From: JBBQSF01 sp038214085
GTDB taxonomy: Bacteria; Bacteroidota; Bacteroidia; Bacteroidales; CG2-30-32-10
Assembly: GCA_038214085.1 (NCBI GenBank)
Contig: JBBQSF010000168.1
Coordinates: forward strand, 1-5,050
Direction of reading: 5' to 3'
DNA length: 5,050 bases
The notes under the pieces: model-generated
The model's database searches: none
What the model was told of the DNA's origin: nothing
What the model saw: the letters and a program-made list of their open reading frames with translations, nothing else
Shown: piece after piece, positions 1 to 5,050 of the stretch
Layout: each line of letters opens with the position of its first letter
Position numbering within the stretch: the stretch's first letter is position 1
Program-made: the position numbers and the translations under genes

Positions 1-46
1 TACGATTTGGATAATCTGCCAACTTTGATATTGTTATTGGATTCAT
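1..46 (-). CDS. Start of a further operon gene (3'-truncated, unidentified)
   Basis: From ATG 46 the minus strand reads MNPITISKLADYPNR with no stop before the window edge. The evidence for a gene is the ATGA overlap with the upstream stop, matching the previous junction, and the unbroken same-strand gene order. Fifteen residues are too few to name a family. There is no hydrophobic signal or membrane segment in the visible part. The product may belong to the same glycan or modification pathway, but that rests only on position. Confidence 0.5.
   Translation of the reverse strand, partial: MNPITISKLADYPNR
43..46 (-). other. ATGA stop/start overlap at the 3' end of the second radical SAM gene
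   Basis: ATG (46-44) overlaps the TGA stop (45-43) of the second radical SAM gene, the same junction type as at 996-993. It supports a further coupled gene that runs out of the window. Confidence 0.55.
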
Positions 47-996
47 GTTTTTTTGAAAATATATTTTCTCAACATATTAAAGTAATTTTCCTGCTTAATT
101 TCGGAATGAAACATGCATTCAAAAAGACATTGTGTTCGCAAAATATTACATTTATGAAGGTTTTTTTTAAAAACAGCCTGCCCGCTAATAAAATTACCTA
201 ATGAATATGCATCGCTAGTGCAACGGAACAATTCGCCATCGGGCTTCATAAAACATGATGAAAAACCTGTTTGGCAGCGGGTGTTAAAAAAAGTTCTGTT
301 GTGATTGCTAATTGCAAATTCTGTTGGAGGTAAAATAAATTCGGAAATCAGATTTATTTCAGCAGGAGTGTACGATTCAGGGTAAATTTTATTTTGATAG
401 CTGCCATAAAAAAAACGCAAAACTACAGGCTTAATTCCCTGTTCATTAAGTTGATGGATTTGCGCTACAATATTCTCCAATATCATTGGATGCGCAACAA
501 TTGAAGCCAAAATAGGAATTCCGCTATTCTTGAGTAAATTAAAATTTTGAATATATGTTTGCAATAAGTTTTTTGATTCCAATTGATCTATATGTAAGGA
601 GGCATTTATTCCTAAAATATGATCTTTGCCTTCAATGGAAAATAATTGCGAATAGTTATCTTTGGTTAAATTGGTATTTATTGAAACAAAATGATTTTTA
701 GTAAGTACTCGAATAATTTTAATAAATTCCGGATACAAAAAAGGTTCACCTCCAGTTATATTTACGAACCATGTAATATCGTTTTTATCAAAAGCTTTCT
801 CAATTTGAACAGGAGTGAATGTTTTATTTGCTGATGGTTTATCGTCGTGGCAATAGTTACAGTTTAAATTGCAATCAGAATTTATTTTCCAAATCATCAT
901 TTTGCAATTTTCTGGCAAAAAAGAGCCAGCCACACTCGTTTGTAGCTTTTTGATATTTGAGAAATCAAATTGCAATATGTTGTGGAAGGGATTCAT
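43..996 (-). CDS. Radical SAM protein with SPASM/twitch-like C-terminus (second of a paralogous pair)
   Basis: A 317-residue radical SAM enzyme and divergent paralogue of the gene just upstream. CNLNCNYC gives C42, C46 and C49; TGGEPFLYP (about 81-89), SINTNL (105-110), INASLH (130-135) and VAHP (167-170) match the paralogue in order. The C-terminal cysteines are C241, C248, C259 (in KPDGELFRC), C283, C290 and C294. The frame is open to ATG 1068, which would add 24 residues and overlap the upstream gene by 76 nt. ATG 996 is preferred, because it forms an ATGA overlap with the upstream stop and places the three cluster cysteines at exactly the positions of the paralogue. No Shine-Dalgarno sequence is seen, so translation is probably coupled to the upstream gene. 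The last Cys group (C-x6-C-x3-C) differs from the C-x4-C-x-C of the paralogue, so cluster binding or substrate may differ. The enzyme's reaction is unknown. Confidence 0.9.
   Translation of the reverse strand: MNPFHNILQFDFSNIKKLQTSVAGSFLPENCKMMIWKINSDCNLNCNYCHDDKPSANKTFTPVQIEKAFDKNDITWFVNITGGEPFLYPEFIKIIRVLTKNHFVSINTNLTKDNYSQLFSIEGKDHILGINASLHIDQLESKNLLQTYIQNFNLLKNSGIPILASIVAHPMILENIVAQIHQLNEQGIKPVVLRFFYGSYQNKIYPESYTPAEINLISEFILPPTEFAISNHNRTFFNTRCQTGFSSCFMKPDGELFRCTSDAYSLGNFISGQAVFKKNLHKCNILRTQCLFECMFHSEIKQENYFNMLRKYIFKKT
993..996 (-). other. ATGA stop/start overlap (translational coupling)
   Basis: On the minus strand ATG (996-994) and TGA (995-993) share bases. The stop of the first radical SAM gene thus overlaps the preferred start of the second. 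This arrangement commonly allows terminating ribosomes to restart, and no separate ribosome binding site is visible. Confidence 0.7.
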
Positions 997-1937
997 TTGA
1001 TCAACTTTGAAAAAATTGATTGTCTCTTTTTGCTCGAATAAATCATTCCTTGATACGGACAACTGCATTCATCGGTTTTGCATTTTAGTGTTTTCCCGGA
1101 GGGTTTAAAGCTGTTGTTGAAGATATTCCCAAAAAAAGTATCGTCGGAATTGCATCGGTAAACGTTTCCAGCAGGATCAATGGAGAAAAAATCTTTTCCT
1201 GCTAAACAATTATTTCCTTTAAATTTGTAATATTTGAGGTAATCAGGCATATCTATTTGCCCGCTCATATAATTTTCAATTCGATTAAGTTCATCCGCAG
1301 TATAAGCTTGCGGATACTTTTTATCGTTGTAAATTCCACTAAATGTTTTTGCTGAAATAGTTGTAACACCAAGAGATTTTAAATATTCAATATTTTTTTC
1401 CATTTCATTCAGGTGTTCTGGATGAACTACATAACTGGCAATAATATTAAATCCTTTATTTTGCAGAAGATTGTAATTGCAGATAAAATCATCAAGTGCA
1501 ATATTGTTTTTTTTTCTGAATTCAAAATGAGCCCCGGCGTTAATCATAATCACTCTTTCGGGGTCAATGGTATTGCTGAAATCAATAATATTTTTTTGCG
1601 AAAGATTTGTATTTACCGAAATGTAGTTATACTTGGTTAGTCCCAAACATAATTGAACAAATGAAGGAAACAAAAAGGGTTCGCCACCTGTAATTATAAT
1701 ATGACCGGTATTTCCGAATGCAAGAAATGATTTTACAATATGTTCAATGCTGAATTTGCCTACTTCTGGATGCTCTTTTTTATAATGACCGCAATAACTG
1801 CATGAAAAATTACAGAGATTATTGACAAACCAGCTTACCATGTATTCACCTTTGCTGAACATGTCCTCCGAAAGGCTTTTACAAGATTCAGGCTGAAAAT
1901 TGCTTAGGTAATTCTGTATTTTAAGAAATTCGCACAT
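993..1937 (-). CDS. Radical SAM protein with SPASM/twitch-like C-terminus (first of a paralogous pair)
   Basis: A 314-residue radical SAM enzyme. The cluster motif CNFSCSYC gives C42, C46 and C49, and TGGEPFLFP (about 83-91) is the SAM-binding GGE motif. SVNTNL (107-112), INAGAHFE (132-139) and VVHPE (170-174) follow along the barrel. The C-terminal part has C244, C262 (in DPAGNVYRC), C286, C291 and C293, the arrangement expected for at least one auxiliary Fe-S cluster of the SPASM/twitch type. Five cysteines are fewer than the seven of a full SPASM domain. Relatives act on peptides, sugars and other small substrates, and none can be singled out here. ATG 1937 overlaps the end of the methyltransferase by 17 nt and has no clear ribosome binding site. 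Its start is supported because the first cluster Cys is then residue 42, exactly as in the next gene. Its TGA stop overlaps the next start in ATGA. Confidence 0.9.
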   Translation of the reverse strand: MCEFLKIQNYLSNFQPESCKSLSEDMFSKGEYMVSWFVNNLCNFSCSYCGHYKKEHPEVGKFSIEHIVKSFLAFGNTGHIIITGGEPFLFPSFVQLCLGLTKYNYISVNTNLSQKNIIDFSNTIDPERVIMINAGAHFEFRKKNNIALDDFICNYNLLQNKGFNIIASYVVHPEHLNEMEKNIEYLKSLGVTTISAKTFSGIYNDKKYPQAYTADELNRIENYMSGQIDMPDYLKYYKFKGNNCLAGKDFFSIDPAGNVYRCNSDDTFFGNIFNNSFKPSGKTLKCKTDECSCPYQGMIYSSKKRQSIFSKLIK

Positions 1938-2709
1938 CCCGGTTTGTTTTTTGAATCATTAATTCAAGCGGTTCAACAATAATTGGCATATATTCATTGC
2001 AAAACAAGTCGATGTTATTTTCTTTTTCAAATTCAATTACTGCTTTTTCGTTTGAAAGTGAATATTTCGGTGCATTTAAAAAAATCAATTTTGAATCAAG
2101 TTGTCTCAAAATTTTTAATGTATCGTATAGGTCAGACAACTCATAGGAATATTCTCTATTCATACTATTAATTGCTTTTGTCATAATTTTTTTTCGTTGC
2201 ACAGAACCTGTAATTTCGGTTTTAAAATAATCTTTGATGTAAAGATAACCGTTTTGCTTTAATACGTTCCATGCCGTATGAATTGTCTTTTTTTTATTTT
2301 TGGAGTGCCCAAAAGATTCGAGAAAATAGATCCGATCAAAGTATTCTGATGGAAATATTTTGTCTAGATTATTAAAATCTCCAAGTGTAATATTTATATT
2401 GCCTTTGAGGTTTGAGTTTTTTACAAATCCCAAAGCATCGTCAAATTGTTTTTTTGAATTTGTAAGCGCTTCAATGTCCAATAAGCATTTTTCAGCAAAG
2501 GAAATTGCTGGACCACAAATTCCACAACCTGCGTCCAATACCCTTTCCGAATCTTTAAATCCGATTTGCGAAAACAAATAGTTGTGCAATTCAGCAATGT
2601 CCTCTGGCCGATGAGCCTGAAAGGTGCTGCCGTAATGCTTTTTATATGCCTCGTGCCAAAAATCATAATAGCTTGCGGTATCTTTAAAATATGCCTTTTT
2701 TTCAGTCAT
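1921..2709 (-). CDS. Class I SAM-dependent methyltransferase
   Basis: A 262-residue soluble methyltransferase of the Rossmann-fold class I type. SAM-binding motif I is VLDAGCGICGPA at residues 57-68; the GCGxxGPA form resembles the branch that includes sterol and tocopherol methyltransferases. An acidic GD follows at 110-111, ESFGHS at 131-136 sits where that branch has its post-strand-4 motif, and LKQNGYLYIKD at 150-160 matches the usual LKPGG-type motif. The roughly 50 residues before motif I (rich in Tyr, Phe, Trp and His) and the C-terminal 100 residues are likely to shape the substrate pocket. No membrane segment or signal peptide is visible. The ATG is 4 nt after the upstream TGA, and the last 17 nt overlap the next gene, so it is embedded in the operon. 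It probably methylates an intermediate of the same pathway, but whether on O, N or C, and on sugar, lipid or peptide, cannot be told. Confidence 0.9.
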   Translation of the reverse strand: MTEKKAYFKDTASYYDFWHEAYKKHYGSTFQAHRPEDIAELHNYLFSQIGFKDSERVLDAGCGICGPAISFAEKCLLDIEALTNSKKQFDDALGFVKNSNLKGNINITLGDFNNLDKIFPSEYFDRIYFLESFGHSKNKKKTIHTAWNVLKQNGYLYIKDYFKTEITGSVQRKKIMTKAINSMNREYSYELSDLYDTLKILRQLDSKLIFLNAPKYSLSNEKAVIEFEKENNIDLFCNEYMPIIVEPLELMIQKTNRDVRIS

Positions 2710-2713
2710 GTCA

Positions 2714-3994
2714 TCAATATTTTACAATAATATTGTGTTTTTTAAGAAATTTTTTAGCAAAGTTCAATCGTTCAATTTTGATATCCTCAGACAACTTAGG
2801 TTCTATCTTTGACGATGCGCAAGTTTGAAATTCCGAATATATTGAAAATGCAACTTCATCAAATCTAACTTTTTTAATAAATGCTAAAGTCTGATTGAAA
2901 TCATCGCTGGTTTCTGAGGGAAAACCTATCATAAAAATTCCAAAAAAACGCAACAATTTATTTGCCTTTCTGAATTTTTGAAAAATTTCTACAAGGTGAT
3001 CCGGATTATGATACCTTTTCATTTGTTGCAAAACCTGGCTGCTCCCAGACTGAACCGGACAAGTTATTGTTTGAATACATCCCTTTTTAATGATGCTTAA
3101 AAATGATTCTTCATATTTCACTATCCAAAAAGGGTTTAATCCGTCAAGCTGCCATTTTACTTTGCAATCAGAGTGTAAATCGGCGAGGTGATTTAATAAA
3201 TCGGGGAGGTTGTCGCCAGTATCAGTACCATAAGAACCAATATCTTCAGATATAAATACGAATTGCCTAAATCCGTTTTTAATTAGCTGTGTATATTCCG
3301 TAACAATTTCTTTTCTGAGCTTGCTTTTAATTCCAGTTATGCAATTTTTTGTGTTACAAAATGTACAATTAAACGTGCAGCCAATGTTAAGTGTAATAAA
3401 ACACGTTTCGTTTTTTAATTTATTTTTATTAAGCCAAATCCCAAACTTCTTCATATCATTTTTTAATGAAATTTGACGGAACCAATGGCGTATAGATGAA
3501 GGCCTAATCGAGTATGTTGCTTTTGATAATGAATAATGATCCTTACAAAGATTATTTTCGCTAAAAAAATAATTTTCAGGGATGTTTTTCCAAAGGATTT
3601 TGTTGACAGGAAAAAATTGATCTATTTTCCACATTTCCATTGGATGTAAATATTTATAATCAGAAAAATTAATAGTTATTTGTTTAAGTTGTTCAATGGA
3701 TATGCAGCCAGTAATTATAATTTTTTTTGATAGTGCTATTGCTTTATTGATTTCAGAAGATGTATTCTGCGCAACTTTATCGCCAACAGAACAAGCTGAA
3801 ATAATTAGTATATCAGCCATTGACATTTCAGAAACAAAGGAATAACCATTCTGCAGGAAATAATGCTTGATTTTTTCTGCTTCCAAAAGACGCATCGGGC
3901 ATCCAAGAGTTGTAATGAAGACTTTTTTCAATGATGTGTAATTTTTTTCATCTGTTCCAGATTCATTTTCTTGTAATTTTTTCGCGAACAGCAT
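2714..3994 (-). CDS. MiaB/RimO-family radical SAM methylthiotransferase homologue lacking TRAM
   Basis: The protein belongs to the radical SAM methylthiotransferase superfamily, whose known members put a methylthio group on tRNA adenosine (MiaB, MtaB) or on ribosomal protein S12 (RimO). Numbering from ATG 3994 (426 aa), the N-terminal UPF0004-type domain keeps three cysteines for the auxiliary 4Fe-4S cluster: C32 in TTLGCPMR, C68 in SACSV and C97 in ITGC. The radical SAM motif CTFNCTFC gives C206, C210 and C213. The family motifs PVQSGS (about 313-318) and MIGFP (about 355-359) follow. Oddities: the usually conserved Asn after the first Cys is Arg (R35), NTC is replaced by SAC, the linker between the domains (about 116-201) is long, and the protein ends at the radical SAM domain with no TRAM domain, the usual RNA-binding part. 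Start: ATG 3994 is preferred because AGGTG lies 9 nt upstream; GTG 4006 would add four residues. The TGA stop is 4 nt before the methyltransferase. Family is firm, but the substrate is unknown and probably not the usual one. Confidence 0.9.
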   Translation of the reverse strand: MLFAKKLQENESGTDEKNYTSLKKVFITTLGCPMRLLEAEKIKHYFLQNGYSFVSEMSMADILIISACSVGDKVAQNTSSEINKAIALSKKIIITGCISIEQLKQITINFSDYKYLHPMEMWKIDQFFPVNKILWKNIPENYFFSENNLCKDHYSLSKATYSIRPSSIRHWFRQISLKNDMKKFGIWLNKNKLKNETCFITLNIGCTFNCTFCNTKNCITGIKSKLRKEIVTEYTQLIKNGFRQFVFISEDIGSYGTDTGDNLPDLLNHLADLHSDCKVKWQLDGLNPFWIVKYEESFLSIIKKGCIQTITCPVQSGSSQVLQQMKRYHNPDHLVEIFQKFRKANKLLRFFGIFMIGFPSETSDDFNQTLAFIKKVRFDEVAFSIYSEFQTCASSKIEPKLSEDIKIERLNFAKKFLKKHNIIVKY

Positions 3995-4003
3995 ATTTAA
4001 AAG

Positions 4004-4008
4004 CACCT
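4004..4008 (-). promoter_or_regulatory. Possible ribosome binding site AGGTG
   Basis: On the minus strand AGGTG lies 9 nt upstream of ATG 3994 and resembles a partial Shine-Dalgarno sequence. It includes the GTG that would be the alternative start at 4006, so it favours ATG 3994 as the true start of the methylthiotransferase homologue. It is the only such motif seen at a gene start in this window. It could be chance. Confidence 0.35.
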
Positions 4009-4023
4009 ACAGTATTAAAAATG

Positions 4024-5050
4024 TTAGTTCGAAAAATTAACCTTCCAGCTTAACTTTGGTTTCAAAGGCCCTTGAAACTTTGGAAACCGGGTTGTGTAAT
4101 CTGCATAATTTTGCTCGGATATTTTATTTATTCGAAAAGTTAGAAGATCATTCTCATGTAAAAGTATTGTTTTATTATCCTCAGAAAAAGAAAGCCCCAC
4201 ATGAATTATTGTGTCATTAAAAAGATTTGCTTCAATTTGCGCTTTAACAATGTAATTGCCAGTCGCAGTGATTTTTTCGCAAACAATATTCGACTGCATT
4301 ATGTGAGAAACCATAAACAGACCAGTCAAATGGCTGAATAGTATCCCTATGTCTAGAATAGAGTGATTGTCGTGTTTTTCAAATTCAATTCCAAATTCAA
4401 TTTGCTGATTTGTAAAAAGAGGATCGCCGATTTGACCACCACTGGGTTGAACAAAAAACGATTTCAAATAAATTCTGTTTCCACTTTCAGATTTCTCAAA
4501 ATCTTTCCTTAAAATTTCCTGAAAATCCGAATTAGAATCAATACACTTTTTAAGTGGTGAAGCAGAATCGCTGATGTATAAATTTAACACATCTTCGGTA
4601 TCTCCAAATGATTGCAAATGGCCATTTTGAAGATAAATCACTTTATTGCATAATTTGGATATTTCAGAAATATTGTGAGAAGCCATGATAATTGTTTTTC
4701 CTTGGAATGACAATATCTTCTGAATAACTTTTTGTTGGAATTCTAGGTCGCCAATGCTCAATACTTCGTCAAATAAAAGAATATCTGCATCAACATGTGC
4801 TACTACCGAAAATGCAAGCCGCACATACATTCCCGATGAATAGTGCTTTACGGGTGTGTTGATGAATTCAGCAATACCAGAGAATTCAATTATTTCGGGC
4901 AGAATTTTTAATATTTCTTTTTTAGTGAACCCCAATAGGGCACCTGACAAAAATATATTTTCTTTCCCTGATAATTCCGGATGAAATCCCATTCCAATAT
5001 CCAATACCGATGCTACTTTACCACAGCGTTCAATTGAGCCTGATGTTGGT
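4024..5050 (-). CDS. Wzt-like polysaccharide ABC exporter, ATP-binding subunit (5'-truncated)
   Basis: This is the cytoplasmic ATPase of an ABC exporter of the O-antigen/capsule/teichoic acid type, which would power export of a lipid-linked glycan with a membrane partner lying outside the window. The reading frame stays open to the window edge, so the start and Walker A are missing. The TTG at 5004 is internal, because the codons before it (PTSGSIE, then KVASVLDIGMGFHPELSG) are typical of this family. Numbering from the first complete visible codon, the ABC signature YSSGMYVRLAF is near residues 70-80, Walker B ILLFDE near 90-95 with its catalytic Glu, the D-loop follows (SIGD), and the switch His is in MASHN near 125. 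From about residue 160 to the stop at about 341 is a beta-rich tail that fits the Wzt C-terminal carbohydrate-binding domain. That domain reads the finished glycan end in characterised systems. The TAA stop lies 29 nt (or 17 nt) before the next gene, so the two are probably co-transcribed. ATPase assignment is strong; the exported substrate is unknown. Confidence 0.93.
   Translation of the reverse strand, partial: PTSGSIERCGKVASVLDIGMGFHPELSGKENIFLSGALLGFTKKEILKILPEIIEFSGIAEFINTPVKHYSSGMYVRLAFSVVAHVDADILLFDEVLSIGDLEFQQKVIQKILSFQGKTIIMASHNISEISKLCNKVIYLQNGHLQSFGDTEDVLNLYISDSASPLKKCIDSNSDFQEILRKDFEKSESGNRIYLKSFFVQPSGGQIGDPLFTNQQIEFGIEFEKHDNHSILDIGILFSHLTGLFMVSHIMQSNIVCEKITATGNYIVKAQIEANLFNDTIIHVGLSFSEDNKTILLHENDLLTFRINKISEQNYADYTTRFPKFQGPLKPKLSWKVNFSN

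Noticed and set aside
55..68. Perfect 14-bp palindrome GAAAATATATTTTC near the end of the second radical SAM gene
   Set aside because: It is AT-rich, has no loop or T-tract expected of a terminator, lies inside coding sequence, and is followed by another coupled start. Chance is the simplest explanation.
160..171. A-rich run in the second radical SAM gene containing an A AAA AAC heptamer in frame, a possible slippery site
   Set aside because: Such runs are expected by chance in AT-rich DNA. The frame continues normally to a C-terminus with matching cysteines, and no stimulatory structure was evident.
1413..1640. Open frames on the plus strand (here and at 7-201, 1983-2171 and 2360-2581)
   Set aside because: They are short, antisense to well-supported genes, and show no recognisable domain or ribosome binding site.
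43..1937. A RiPP (modified peptide) cluster with a precursor gene
   Set aside because: SPASM-like radical SAM proteins made this worth considering, but no small precursor gene fits in the window, where all gaps are under 30 nt. The ATPase is of the polysaccharide type. It stays possible only if a precursor lies outside the window.
2421..2666. Open frame of 81 codons on the minus strand inside the methyltransferase gene
   Set aside because: It lies wholly within the methyltransferase in another frame, over its SAM-binding region. The methyltransferase frame is continuous, so this is a shadow and not a sign of a frameshift.
4024..5004. A complete 326-residue ATPase gene starting at TTG 5004
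   Set aside because: The frame continues upstream to the edge with residues typical of this ATPase family, and Walker A would be missing if the TTG were the start. The gene is truncated by the window.

Overview
The window is AT-rich (roughly one third G+C by eye) and densely coded. Every real gene lies on the minus strand, so transcription runs from high to low coordinates. Low G+C, very short or overlapping gene junctions and the near absence of Shine-Dalgarno motifs suggest a member of the Bacteroidota. This is an inference, because no rRNA or other taxonomic marker is present. No promoter, terminator, tRNA, rRNA, insertion sequence or CRISPR array was seen. The window looks like the inside of one long operon that continues beyond both edges.

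Layout in transcription order: (1) 5050-4024, the 5'-truncated ATP-binding subunit of a Wzt-type polysaccharide ABC exporter with a C-terminal carbohydrate-binding-type domain; (2) 3994-2714 (or from GTG 4006), a MiaB/RimO-family radical SAM methylthiotransferase homologue with no C-terminal TRAM domain; (3) 2709-1921, a class I SAM-dependent methyltransferase; (4) 1937-993, a radical SAM protein with a SPASM/twitch-like C-terminal cysteine region; (5) 996-43, a second radical SAM protein that is a clear divergent paralogue of gene 4; (6) 46-1, the first 15 codons of another gene. Junctions are 29 nt (or 17 nt), 4 nt, a 17-nt overlap, a 4-nt ATGA overlap and a second 4-nt ATGA overlap. This indicates co-transcription and probably translational coupling.

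Working model (inference): the ABC ATPase places the operon in an O-antigen, capsule or other surface-glycan locus. Three radical SAM enzymes and one methyltransferase in a row then form a compact modification module. Wzt proteins with a C-terminal domain are known to recognise the non-reducing end of a finished glycan, so the module could make or decorate such an end group. A modified peptide or another secreted molecule is a possible alternative. The most unusual element is the TRAM-less methylthiotransferase homologue, whose position suggests a substrate other than tRNA or ribosomal protein. No substrate can be read from the sequence.
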